This document shows, piece by piece, positions 46,356-54,930 of a stretch of DNA of 64,000 nt. Origin of the DNA: Streptococcus sp. M334. GTDB taxonomy: Bacteria > Bacillota > Bacilli > Lactobacillales > Streptococcaceae. The notes below the pieces were generated by a model. The model made no database searches. It saw nothing but the letters and a program-made list of their open reading frames with translations, and had not been told where the DNA came from. Location of the stretch: positions 144,532 through 208,531 of the forward strand of contig NZ_GL732486.1 in NCBI RefSeq assembly GCF_000187745.1, in the 5' to 3' direction. Positions within the stretch are counted from its first letter, which is position 1. Every line of letters starts with the position of its first letter. Position numbers and translations under genes: made by a program.

Positions 46356-46503
46356 GAAAGGGTCGTTTGGTTACTTATTGTAACTAAACACGGGACTAAG
46401 ACTTAGGAAAAAAGAGAAATCACCTTGGGTTCGTCGAGCCCTGAATCGATTTCCTATTTTTCTGCAGAAATTTTCGGTAAGCCGAATCGTCCCTTTGTAT
46501 CTT
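46356..46503 (+). promoter_or_regulatory. Structured leader of parC, same architecture as the deoD array
   Basis: P1 is AAAGGG (46357) with CCCTTT near 46491. P2 is GTTTGGTTAC with GTAACTAAAC. P3 is GAAAAA/TTTTTC with GAAATC/GATTTC and a GGG/CCC tip. An extra TTCGG/CCGAA hairpin lies before the P1 3' strand. It ends GTATCTT directly before the parC ATG at 46504, as in deoD (GTATCTTATATT-ATG). There is no Shine-Dalgarno sequence next to the ATG. Confidence 0.7.
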
Positions 46504-48960
46504 ATGTCTAACATTCAAAATATGTCCCTGGAGGACATCATGGGAGAGCGCTTTGGTCGCTACTCCAAGTATATTATTCAAGACCGGGCCTTGCCAGATA
46601 TTCGTGATGGATTGAAGCCGGTTCAGCGTCGCATTCTTTATTCTATGAATAAGGATGGCAATACTTTTGACAAGAGCTACCGCAAGTCGGCCAAGTCTGT
46701 CGGGAATATCATGGGGAATTTTCACCCACACGGTGACAGATCTATCTATGATGCCATGGTTCGTATGTCACAGGACTGGAAAAATCGTGAGATTCTAGTC
46801 GAAATGCATGGTAACAATGGTTCTATGGACGGAGATCCGCCTGCGGCTATGCGTTATACTGAGGCGCGTTTGTCTGAAATTGCTGGCTACCTTCTTCAAG
46901 ATATCGATAAAAAGACTGTTCCTTTTGCTTGGAACTTTGACGATACCGAGAAAGAGCCGACAGTCTTGCCAGCAGCTTTTCCAAACCTTTTAGTCAATGG
47001 TTCTACTGGTATTTCGGCTGGATATGCCACAGACATTCCTCCCCATAATTTGGCTGAGGTCATCGATGCAGCGGTTTACATGATTGATCATCCAACTGCA
47101 AAGGTTGATAAACTCATGGAATTCTTGCCGGGACCAGACTTCCCTACAGGAGGAATCATTCAGGGTCGTGATGAAATCAAGAAGGCCTACGAAACTGGTA
47201 AGGGGCGCGTGGTTGTTCGTTCCAAGACTGAGATTGAAAAGCTAAAAGGTGGTAAGGAACAAATCGTTATTACTGAGATTCCTTATGAAATCAACAAGGC
47301 CAATCTAGTCAAGAAAATCGATGATGTTCGTGTCAATAACAAGGTGGCAGGTATTGCTGAGGTTCGTGACGAGTCTGACCGTGACGGTCTTCGAATCGCT
47401 ATTGAGCTCAAAAAAGAAGCTAATACAGAGCTTGTTCTCAATTATCTCTTCAAATACACAGACCTTCAAATCAATTATAACTTTAACATGGTAGCAATTG
47501 ACAATTTCACCCCTCGTCAGGTTGGGATCGTTCCAATCTTGTCTAGCTATATTGCCCACCGTCGTGAAGTGATTTTGGCGCGTTCCCGCTTTGACAAGGA
47601 AAATGCTGAGAAACGTCTCCATATCGTCGAAGGTTTGATTCGCGTGATTTCGATTTTGGATGAAGTCATTGCCCTTATCCGTGCTTCTGAGAATAAGGCT
47701 GATGCCAAGGAAAACCTTAAGGTCAGCTATGATTTTACAGAAGAGCAGGCTGAGGCCATCGTTACCTTGCAACTGTACCGTTTGACCAATACAGACGTAG
47801 TTGTCTTGCAGGAAGAAGAAGCAGAACTTCGTGAAAAGATTGCCATGCTTGCAGCGATCATTGGTGATGAGCGGACTATGTACAATCTCATGAAGAAAGA
47901 ACTTCGTGAAGTCAAGAAGAAATTTGCGACTCCACGTTTGAGTACTTTAGAAGACACTGCGAAAGCAATTGAGATTGATACAGCTAGTTTGATTGCTGAG
48001 GAGGATGCCTATGTCAGCGTGACCAAGGCAGGTTACATCAAGCGTACCAGCCCACGTTCCTTTGCAGCTTCCACCTTGGAAGAAATTGGCAAACGTGATG
48101 ATGACCGCTTGATCTTTGTACAAGCTGCCAAGACAACCCAGCACCTCTTGATGTTCACAAGTCTTGGAAATGTCATCTACAGACCAATCCATGAATTGGC
48201 AGATATTCGCTGGAAGGACATCGGAGAGCATTTGAGCCAAACCATTACAAACTTCGAAACGAACGAAGAAATCCTTTATGTGGAAGTCGTGGATCAGTTT
48301 GATGATGCGACAACTTATTTTGCAGCGACTCGTCTTGGTCAAATCAAGCGTGTAGAACGCAAAGAATTCTCTCCATGGCGGACCTATAAATCTAAGTCTG
48401 TCAAGTATGCTAAGCTCAAAGATGAGACAGATCAAATTGTAGCAGTGGCTCCGATTAAACTGGATGATGTACTCTTGATTAGTCTAAATGGTTATGCGCT
48501 TCGTTTCAATATCGAAGAGGTTCCAGTTGTCGGTGCCAAGGCTGCAGGTGTCAAGGCTATGAATTTGAAAGAAGATGATACTCTCCAGTCCGCCTTTATC
48601 TGTAACACCTCATCCTTCTACCTCTTGACCCAACGTGGAAGTTTGAAACGTGTTTCTATTGACGAAATTCCGGCAACCAGCCGTGCCAAACGTGGCTTAC
48701 AAGTCTTGCGTGAGTTGAAAAACAAACCGCATCGTGTCTTCTTAGCAGGAGCAGTTGCAGAACAAGGATTTGTAGGTGATCTCTTCAGTACAGAAGTAGA
48801 AGAGAACGACCAAACTCTGCTTGTTCAATCCAACAAAGGAACAATCTATGAAAGCCGATTGCAAGACTTGAATCTGTCAGAACGGACTAGTAACGGAAGC
48901 TTCATTTCTGACACGATTTCAGATGAAGAAGTTTTTGACGCTTATATAATTGTGAAATAG
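46504..48960 (+). CDS. parC: DNA topoisomerase IV subunit A, with Arg79
   Basis: The breakage-reunion subunit of topoisomerase IV has 818 residues. The winged-helix domain holds the quinolone region KSVGNIMGNFHPHGD then R79-S80-I-Y-D83; the catalytic Tyr lies in AMRYTEARL. A coiled coil and C-terminal beta-propeller follow. Position 79 is Ser in susceptible pneumococci and AGA (Arg, 46738-46740) here, a change at the main fluoroquinolone-resistance residue. The ATG at 46504 gives MSNIQNMSLEDIMG; a TTG at 46495 is in frame but not family-like. It is normally next to parE, but here lies behind the accessory block and a structured leader. Confidence 0.97.
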   Translation: MSNIQNMSLEDIMGERFGRYSKYIIQDRALPDIRDGLKPVQRRILYSMNKDGNTFDKSYRKSAKSVGNIMGNFHPHGDRSIYDAMVRMSQDWKNREILVEMHGNNGSMDGDPPAAMRYTEARLSEIAGYLLQDIDKKTVPFAWNFDDTEKEPTVLPAAFPNLLVNGSTGISAGYATDIPPHNLAEVIDAAVYMIDHPTAKVDKLMEFLPGPDFPTGGIIQGRDEIKKAYETGKGRVVVRSKTEIEKLKGGKEQIVITEIPYEINKANLVKKIDDVRVNNKVAGIAEVRDESDRDGLRIAIELKKEANTELVLNYLFKYTDLQINYNFNMVAIDNFTPRQVGIVPILSSYIAHRREVILARSRFDKENAEKRLHIVEGLIRVISILDEVIALIRASENKADAKENLKVSYDFTEEQAEAIVTLQLYRLTNTDVVVLQEEEAELREKIAMLAAIIGDERTMYNLMKKELREVKKKFATPRLSTLEDTAKAIEIDTASLIAEEDAYVSVTKAGYIKRTSPRSFAASTLEEIGKRDDDRLIFVQAAKTTQHLLMFTSLGNVIYRPIHELADIRWKDIGEHLSQTITNFETNEEILYVEVVDQFDDATTYFAATRLGQIKRVERKEFSPWRTYKSKSVKYAKLKDETDQIVAVAPIKLDDVLLISLNGYALRFNIEEVPVVGAKAAGVKAMNLKEDDTLQSAFICNTSSFYLLTQRGSLKRVSIDEIPATSRAKRGLQVLRELKNKPHRVFLAGAVAEQGFVGDLFSTEVEENDQTLLVQSNKGTIYESRLQDLNLSERTSNGSFISDTISDEEVFDAYIIVK

Positions 48961-48972
48961 ACAAGAAAATGA

Positions 48973-49001
48973 TTGTTTAACATCTGTATTTATGTTACAA
49001 T
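48973..49001 (+). promoter_or_regulatory. Promoter of the lectinolysin gene
   Basis: TTGTTT (48973-48978), 17 bases, TGT-TACAAT (48996-49001). The gene starts 42 bases later. Confidence 0.72.
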
Positions 49002-49043
49002 GAACATGTTTTAAGCGTAGTTTTAATGCTAAAGGAGTTTTGT

Positions 49044-51074
49044 ATGTCTCAAAATAAGCAAGATAAAGGATTTCATTTTTCTATTTGTAAGCGTAGTGTT
49101 GGAGTATGTGGCGTTGCCATTGCAACATTTTTACTAGGTTCTGGACTGATTTTTCAATCAAATGTAGTAAAAGCTACAGAGCAAAGTGTAGCTGCAGTTT
49201 CGGGTGAAAACATTGCTGCTCACAAACCTGCAAGTCAAAGTTCAATTGCGTATGGAGGAGAAGCGTCTAGAGCGGTTGATGGCAATCGTGATAACGCATG
49301 GAGCCACCGTTCAGTTACCCATACAGATTTTCAAGATCATTCTTGGTGGAAAGTTGATTTAGAGAAAGAAGAATCAGTAGGAACTGTTCGTATCTACAAT
49401 CGTGGAGATGGGGATGTAGCAAAGCGTTTATCTAATTTTGATGTTATTTTGTTGGATAAAGCTGGAAATGAAGTAACTCGTCAACATATCGATAGCTTAA
49501 ACAATCAACCAACAATTGATGTTCAATTCTCAGGAATTAATGCACGATATGTTAAAGTGGAGCTAAATAATTCAAAAACACCACTTAGCTTAGCAGAAGT
49601 CGAAGTGTATCGCACTGTAAAAGACAAGAGTGCAACAAGCAATAAATCAGAAAATAGCTCAAAAACAGATTTTACTGCTGAACTCAATCACTATTTGTTT
49701 GATTTGAATTATGATAAAACAGATATTTTAACTAGACGAGGTGAGGCGCTAGAAAATTACACGAATACAAGCACAAGGCAACAAGGGAATGAGTTTGTGG
49801 TTGTAGAGAAAGTGAAGAAGAGTCTTTCCAATGGTTCTTCTGATGTTGCCATTAATAGCAATGGGGATATTTACCTAGGTGCTTTGTTTAAAGCAAATCA
49901 AGACCTTCTAGAAAATAAACCACAGCAAATTAGTTTAGATCGAAGCAAAGGTAGAATTAGTGTTGATTTACCAGGAATGGTAGGCGGAGATAGCTATGTA
50001 GATGCTAATCCAACTGTAAGTGGTATGCAGGAAGGTGTGAATACCTTGTTAAATCGTTGGCATGAAAAATATGCTGCGAAAAATCCTGCTCCAGCACGTA
50101 TGCAATACGAATCAACTTCTGCTTACAGCATGAATCAGTTGAAAGCAAAATTTGGAAGTGATTTTGAAAAGATTGGAGTTAATTTAAAAATTGACTTTGA
50201 GGCTGTGAACAAGGGTGAGAAACAAATTGAGGTCGTCGATTTTAAACAAATTTACTATACTGCAAACTTTGATGCTCCAAAAAATCCGTCAGATGTATTT
50301 GCCCAAGGAGTAACGGTTGATCAATTGAAAGCACGTGGAATTGATGAAAAGACACCTCCTGTATATGTGTCAAGTGTCTCATACGGACGTCAAATGTATG
50401 TCAAATTTGAAACAACAAGCAAGAGTACAGAGTTGAAAGCAGCTATCGATGCTGTAATTAAGGGAGTACCGATTAAAGCCGAATCTGAATGGGCGCGTGT
50501 ATTGAAGGATACCAAGGTAACAGTATCAATCGTAGGAGGAAATGCTGATAGAGCTGGACGTGTTGTGACAGGTACAGTAGAAGATTTGAAGAGTTTGATT
50601 CAAGAAGGAGCTACTTTTAGTACACAAAACCCTGCTGTTCCAATTTCTTATAAGACTGCATTCTTGAAAGATAATCAAGTGGCCACAATTCAAAGCAATA
50701 CAGACTACATTGAAACGAAAGTCACTTCATACAAAAATGGTTTCCTCAATTTACATCATAAGGGAGCCTATATCGCTCGTTACTATGTTTACTGGGATGA
50801 AGTAACTTATGACAAGGATGGCATCGAAAGCATCCGCTCACGTCAATGGGAAGATAATGGTAAAAGTAGAACAGCTGGTTTCCAAACTGAAATTCAATTT
50901 AGAGGAAATGTGCGCAATATACGTGTGAAGATTCAAGAAAAAACAGGTCTTGTTTGGGAACCATGGCGTACAGTATATAACCGTAGTGATTTGCCTCTTG
51001 TTCAAAAACGTACCATTGTTAACTCAGGTACAACAATCAGACCAAAATACGATGAAAAAGTTGAAAATAATTAA
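49044..51074 (+). CDS. lly: Lectinolysin-type cholesterol-dependent cytolysin
   Basis: A 676-residue secreted pore-forming toxin. The YSIRK-like signal (FSICKRSVGVCGVAI) is probably cleaved after Ala44. An F-type lectin domain (about 55-190) carries the full HX26RXDX4K fucose-binding motif. The four-domain cytolysin follows. Domain 4 has the undecapeptide EKTGLVWEPWR (632-642), the human-CD59 signature Y-x-Y-x14-R-S (Tyr581, Tyr583, Arg598, Ser599), and Thr664-Ile665 where most members have Thr-Leu. This matches lectinolysin and the S. mitis platelet-aggregation factor. The start at 49044 has AAAGGAG 6 bases upstream; an earlier in-frame ATG (49026) precedes that site. Confidence 0.93.
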   Translation: MSQNKQDKGFHFSICKRSVGVCGVAIATFLLGSGLIFQSNVVKATEQSVAAVSGENIAAHKPASQSSIAYGGEASRAVDGNRDNAWSHRSVTHTDFQDHSWWKVDLEKEESVGTVRIYNRGDGDVAKRLSNFDVILLDKAGNEVTRQHIDSLNNQPTIDVQFSGINARYVKVELNNSKTPLSLAEVEVYRTVKDKSATSNKSENSSKTDFTAELNHYLFDLNYDKTDILTRRGEALENYTNTSTRQQGNEFVVVEKVKKSLSNGSSDVAINSNGDIYLGALFKANQDLLENKPQQISLDRSKGRISVDLPGMVGGDSYVDANPTVSGMQEGVNTLLNRWHEKYAAKNPAPARMQYESTSAYSMNQLKAKFGSDFEKIGVNLKIDFEAVNKGEKQIEVVDFKQIYYTANFDAPKNPSDVFAQGVTVDQLKARGIDEKTPPVYVSSVSYGRQMYVKFETTSKSTELKAAIDAVIKGVPIKAESEWARVLKDTKVTVSIVGGNADRAGRVVTGTVEDLKSLIQEGATFSTQNPAVPISYKTAFLKDNQVATIQSNTDYIETKVTSYKNGFLNLHHKGAYIARYYVYWDEVTYDKDGIESIRSRQWEDNGKSRTAGFQTEIQFRGNVRNIRVKIQEKTGLVWEPWRTVYNRSDLPLVQKRTIVNSGTTIRPKYDEKVENN

Positions 51075-51086
51075 TTTTTCACTTGT

Positions 51087-51120
51087 AAAAGGAATCAGTT
51101 CTAAGGGCTGGTTCTTTTTA
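51087..51120 (+). terminator. Terminator after the lectinolysin gene
   Basis: A 12-bp stem (51087-51098 with 51108-51119, two G-T pairs) ends in five T residues. Confidence 0.75.
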
Positions 51121-51153
51121 TTGAAGAAATTTTCTGAAAATTACAAAATATAC

Positions 51154-51181
51154 TTGCTATTTTAGAAAAATAGTGTAGAAT
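51154..51181 (+). promoter_or_regulatory. Promoter of ilvE
   Basis: TTGCTA (51154-51159), 16 bases, TAGAAT (51176-51181), 34 bases before the ilvE ATG. Confidence 0.6.
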
Positions 51182-51215
51182 ATAAGAAATAGGTTTTTAG
51201 AATAAGGAGTGGAAT

Positions 51216-52238
51216 ATGACAGTAACGATTGATTGGGAAAACCTTGGTTTTTCCTATATGAAATTACCTTATCGCTATATTGCTCATTTTAAAAATGGAC
51301 AATGGGATCAAGGAGAGCTTACAGAAGATGCAACTTTGCATATTTCTGAGTCTTCTCCAAGTCTTCACTATGGACAACAAGCATTTGAAGGTTTGAAAGC
51401 TTATCGTACTAAGGATGGCAGTGTTCAACTTTTCCGTCCTGATGAAAATGCTAAACGCTTGCAACGTACCTGTGACCGTCTCTTGATGCCACAAGTTCCA
51501 ACAGAAATGTTTGTTGAGGCTTGTAAAGCAGTTGTCCGCGCAAATGAAGAATACGTACCACCATACGGAACAGGTGGAACCCTATATCTTCGCCCTCTTT
51601 TGATTGGTGTTGGAGATATTATCGGGGTTAAACCAGCAGAGGAATACATTTTCACCATCTTTGCTATGCCAGTTGGTAATTACTTTAAGGGTGGTTTGGT
51701 TCCAACCAACTTCTTGATTCAGGATGAATACGACCGTGCCGCTCCAAATGGTACAGGTGCGGCTAAGGTTGGTGGAAACTATGCTGCAAGTCTCTTGCCA
51801 GGGAAATTGGCGAAATCACGTCATTTCTCAGATGTTATCTATCTAGACCCATCAACTCATACAAAGATTGAAGAAGTCGGTTCAGCTAACTTCTTTGGAA
51901 TTACAGCTGATAATGAATTTGTAACACCATTGAGTCCATCTATCTTGCCATCTATTACCAAGTATTCTTTGCTTTATTTGGCAGAACACCGCTTGGGCTT
52001 GACTCCTATTGAGGGGGATGTCCCAATTGATAACCTTGACCGTTTTGTAGAGGCAGGTGCCTGTGGTACAGCAGCAGTTATTTCACCTATTGGTGGAATT
52101 CAGCACGGTGATGATTTCCATGTATTCTATAGCGAAACAGAAGTTGGTCCTGTGACTCGTAAACTCTATGATGAATTGACAGGTATTCAGTTTGGTGATA
52201 TTGAAGCGCCAGAAGGTTGGATTGTAAAAGTAGATTAA
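51216..52238 (+). CDS. ilvE: Branched-chain amino-acid aminotransferase
   Basis: A PLP enzyme of 340 residues that interconverts Leu, Ile and Val with their 2-oxo acids. It is a fold-type IV transaminase of the large eukaryote-like/Firmicute type. Motifs seen are the LHYGQQAFEGLKAYR strand, LYLRPLLIG, GTGAAKVGGNYAAS with the PLP-binding Lys, and EEVGSANFFGI. AAGGAG precedes the ATG. It ends 22 bases before the oligopeptide-binding lipoprotein gene, with no terminator between. Confidence 0.96.
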   Translation: MTVTIDWENLGFSYMKLPYRYIAHFKNGQWDQGELTEDATLHISESSPSLHYGQQAFEGLKAYRTKDGSVQLFRPDENAKRLQRTCDRLLMPQVPTEMFVEACKAVVRANEEYVPPYGTGGTLYLRPLLIGVGDIIGVKPAEEYIFTIFAMPVGNYFKGGLVPTNFLIQDEYDRAAPNGTGAAKVGGNYAASLLPGKLAKSRHFSDVIYLDPSTHTKIEEVGSANFFGITADNEFVTPLSPSILPSITKYSLLYLAEHRLGLTPIEGDVPIDNLDRFVEAGACGTAAVISPIGGIQHGDDFHVFYSETEVGPVTRKLYDELTGIQFGDIEAPEGWIVKVD

Positions 52239-52260
52239 AATAAACAAAAGGAGATTTTTG

Positions 52261-54228
52261 ATGAAATCGAAAAAGTGGCTCTTAACAGCAGGAGTGGTCC
52301 TGAGCACAGCAGCTCTTTTAGTAGCTTGTGGAAAAGCTGATAAAGAAGCAGATGCACCGACAACATTTTCATATGTCTATGCAGTAGATCCTGCATCTTT
52401 GGACTATAGTATAGCGACTCGTACATCGACAACAGATGTCATCGGGAATGTGGTTGATGGCTTGATGGAAAACGACCAATACGGAAATGTTATTCCTTCC
52501 TTGGCTGAAGATTGGTCTGTGTCAAAAGATGGTTTGACTTATACCTACAAACTTCGTAAAGGAGTGAAATGGTACACTTCTGAGGGTGAAGAATATGCCG
52601 AAGTAACAGCCCATGACTTTGTGACAGGATTGAAACACGTAGCTGACGGTAAGTCAGACGGTGTCTCTCTCATCCAAAATTCAATCAAGGGCTTGGATGC
52701 CTACATGACTGGTGAAACCAACGATTTCTCTACAGTTGGTGTCAAGGCCTTGGACGATTACACAGTTGAATATACCCTAAACAAACCAGAAAGCTTCTGG
52801 AACTCTAAAGTTACAACAGCGACGATGTTGCCTGTAAATGAAGAGTTTTTGAAGGCATCAGGTAAAGATTATGGAGCAGTTACTCCAGCAGGAATTCTCT
52901 ACAATGGTCCTTATATCTTGAAGACCTTGACTTCTAAATCGTTGATTGAATATGAGAAAAACCCAAATTATTGGGATAAAGAAAAGGTAAAAATCGAGAA
53001 GATTAAATTGACTTACTATGATGGTTCTGATCAAGAATCCTTGATCCGTAGTTTCTCTTCTGGTGCCTATACGACAGCTCGTCTCTTCCCAAGTAGTTCA
53101 AACTTTGCTTCAACTTTAGAGCAATACGGAGATAAAATCACTTATAGCCCACAGGACTCAAGTAGTTATTACTTCACATTTAACGTAAATCGTCAGTCAT
53201 ACAATAAAACTGCGAAAACAAGTGAGGAGCAAAAGACTTCAACTAAAGAAGCTATGCTTAATAAGGACTTCCGTCAGGCTATCAACTTTGCCTTCAACCG
53301 CCATTCTTATGCTGCCCAGCTAAATGGTGAAGACGGTGCGGACAAGATTATTCGTAACAGCCTCGTTCCTGACAACTTTGTACAAGCAGATGGTAAGAAC
53401 TTTGGTCAAATCGCTCAAGCAGAGTTGGTGAACTACGGTGATCAATGGAAAGGTGTTGAGCTAGTTGACGGTAAGGACTCTATCTACAACCCTGACAAGG
53501 CTAAAGCCGCTTTCGAAAAAGCTAAGAAAGACTTGGAATCTAAAGGGGTAACTTTCCCAATTCACTTGGATGTCCCAGTTGAACAAACAGATACCATCGC
53601 CGTTCAACAAAGTAACTCTTTCAAACAGTCTATCGAATCAACTCTTGGTGCTGAAAATGTTGTTATCGACGTTCTTCAAATGACAGATAATGAAAAGGAA
53701 ACAATCACTTCACAAGCGCGTGTTCCTTCTCAAAAAGACTATGATTTGAACAGTACAGGATGGGCTCCAAGTTATCAAGACCCAGCATCTTACTTGAATA
53801 TCATGGATCCTAAATCAGGTTCTGCTATGAAACACCTTGGTATTACTAAAGGGAAAGATAAGGATGTTGTAGCGAAACTTGGTTTGGACCAGTATAAGAA
53901 ATTATTGGATGATGCTGATTCAGAAACTACTAATCTTGAAGAGCGCTATGAAAAATATGCCAAGGCTCAAGCTTGGTTGACAGATAGTTCATTATTGATG
54001 CCGACAGCCTCATCTGGTGGTTCTCCAGTTGTAAGTAATGTCGTGCCATTCTCAAAACCATACTCACAAGTTGGTATTAAAGGTGACCCATATATCTTTA
54101 AAGGAATGAAATTGCAAAAAGATATCGTTACGACAAAGGAATATGAAGAAGCACTGAAAAAATGGCAAAAAGAAAAATTGGAATCAAATGGTAAGTACCA
54201 AAAAGAACTAGAAAAACACGTTAAATAA
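52261..54228 (+). CDS. Oligopeptide-binding lipoprotein (AmiA/AliA/AliB family)
   Basis: A surface substrate-binding protein of 655 residues. The signal peptide ends in LLVAC (lipobox). The SBP_bac_5 domain shows FSYVYAVDPASLDYS, the GNVVDGLMEND loop, LRKGVKW and YNGPYIL. Streptococcal paralogues AmiA, AliA and AliB deliver peptides to the Ami permease, which is not encoded here, so this is probably an orphan binding protein using it. Which paralogue it is cannot be told by eye. The ATG at 52261 follows AAGGAG; a TTG directly before it is not needed. A strong terminator follows. Confidence 0.9.
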   Translation: MKSKKWLLTAGVVLSTAALLVACGKADKEADAPTTFSYVYAVDPASLDYSIATRTSTTDVIGNVVDGLMENDQYGNVIPSLAEDWSVSKDGLTYTYKLRKGVKWYTSEGEEYAEVTAHDFVTGLKHVADGKSDGVSLIQNSIKGLDAYMTGETNDFSTVGVKALDDYTVEYTLNKPESFWNSKVTTATMLPVNEEFLKASGKDYGAVTPAGILYNGPYILKTLTSKSLIEYEKNPNYWDKEKVKIEKIKLTYYDGSDQESLIRSFSSGAYTTARLFPSSSNFASTLEQYGDKITYSPQDSSSYYFTFNVNRQSYNKTAKTSEEQKTSTKEAMLNKDFRQAINFAFNRHSYAAQLNGEDGADKIIRNSLVPDNFVQADGKNFGQIAQAELVNYGDQWKGVELVDGKDSIYNPDKAKAAFEKAKKDLESKGVTFPIHLDVPVEQTDTIAVQQSNSFKQSIESTLGAENVVIDVLQMTDNEKETITSQARVPSQKDYDLNSTGWAPSYQDPASYLNIMDPKSGSAMKHLGITKGKDKDVVAKLGLDQYKKLLDDADSETTNLEERYEKYAKAQAWLTDSSLLMPTASSGGSPVVSNVVPFSKPYSQVGIKGDPYIFKGMKLQKDIVTTKEYEEALKKWQKEKLESNGKYQKELEKHVK

Positions 54229-54233
54229 AGCAG

Positions 54234-54273
54234 AAAACTCTATATCAGACTCAGAATGATATAGAGTTTTTTC
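54234..54273 (+). terminator. Terminator after the oligopeptide-binding lipoprotein gene
   Basis: AAAACTCTATATC and GATATAGAGTTTT form a perfect 13-bp stem followed by T residues. Confidence 0.9.
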
Positions 54274-54326
54274 TTGCTAGTTTTAGGATTTTCTTGTAAA
54301 ATAGAAAAAGTGAAGAGAGGTATGAA

Positions 54327-54557
54327 ATGAGCAAGAAAGATAAAAAAATTGAAATTCAAGTAGCGGATGCTAAAGTTAATGTAGGAAAAGATAGTTTTGA
54401 AGGTTATACATTGACTATCGGTAAAAAAGTTATCGGAGAAATTGCCGAATTAGACGGACAATTTGCCATCATAAAGAATGGGAATGTCGATAGTTTTTAT
54501 AAAAAATTGGAAAAAGCTGTGGAAATTTTGATTGAAAATTATAATTTAGCAAAATAA
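54327..54557 (+). CDS. DUF2969 family protein
   Basis: A small, charged, cytoplasmic protein of 76 residues (SKKDKKIEIQVADAKV ... GKKVIGEIAELDGQF) typical of DUF2969 in streptococci and relatives, function unknown. GAGAGG lies upstream of the ATG. It stands alone just before the tRNA genes. Confidence 0.75.
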   Translation: MSKKDKKIEIQVADAKVNVGKDSFEGYTLTIGKKVIGEIAELDGQFAIIKNGNVDSFYKKLEKAVEILIENYNLAK

Positions 54558-54560
54558 GTC

Positions 54561-54589
54561 TTGTTTTTTTGAAATTTTCATGATATAAT
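54561..54589 (+). promoter_or_regulatory. Promoter of the tRNA-Tyr/tRNA-Gln unit
   Basis: TTGTTT (54561-54566), 17 bases, TGA-TATAAT (54584-54589), 17 bases before tRNA-Tyr. Confidence 0.8.
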
Positions 54590-54606
54590 AGTCCATGTTG
54601 ATTGTA

Positions 54607-54687
54607 GGAGAGATAGCGAAGAGGCTAAACGCGGCGGACTGTAAATCCGCTCCTTCGGGTTCGGGGGTTCGAATCCCTCTCTCTCCA
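54607..54687 (+). tRNA. tRNA-Tyr (GTA)
   Basis: An 81-base class II tRNA. The acceptor GGAGAGA pairs with TCTCTCC, the anticodon GTA is at 54641-54643 in the loop CTGTAAA, a long variable arm follows, and the T-arm has GGTTCGAATCC. CCA is not encoded. Confidence 0.97.
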
Positions 54688-54696
54688 TTTCATCAA

Positions 54697-54768
54697 TGGG
54701 GTATAGCCAAGCGGTAAGGCAAGGGACTTTGACTCCCTCATGCGTTGGTTCGAATCCAGCTACCCCAG
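54697..54768 (+). tRNA. tRNA-Gln (TTG)
   Basis: A 72-base tRNA. The acceptor TGGGGTA pairs with TACCCCA, the anticodon TTG is at 54729-54731, and the T-arm has GGTTCGAATCC. CCA is not encoded. It lies 9 bases after tRNA-Tyr and shares its promoter. Confidence 0.97.
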
Positions 54769-54796
54769 TTCTTAGGTAATGATCAAGATAAAAAGC

Positions 54797-54822
54797 AAAA
54801 TATCTTAGGGTATTTTATTTTT
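54797..54822 (+). terminator. Probable terminator after the tRNA genes
   Basis: AAAATA (54797) pairs with TATTTT (54811), followed by a T-rich stretch. It is a weak, AU-only stem. Confidence 0.5.
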
Positions 54823-54930
54823 ATAATTGAAAGACGTGAACGATATGAACATGTCCTTGCGGGTGCTTAGGAAAAAAATTATAAGTATGTCAAGTTTAAG
54901 AAAAAACTTGATTGTTGGAGGATTTTTTAG

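Noticed and set aside
49026..49043. Upstream ATG for the lectinolysin gene
   Set aside because: It precedes the AAAGGAG ribosome-binding site; the ATG at 49044 has ideal spacing.
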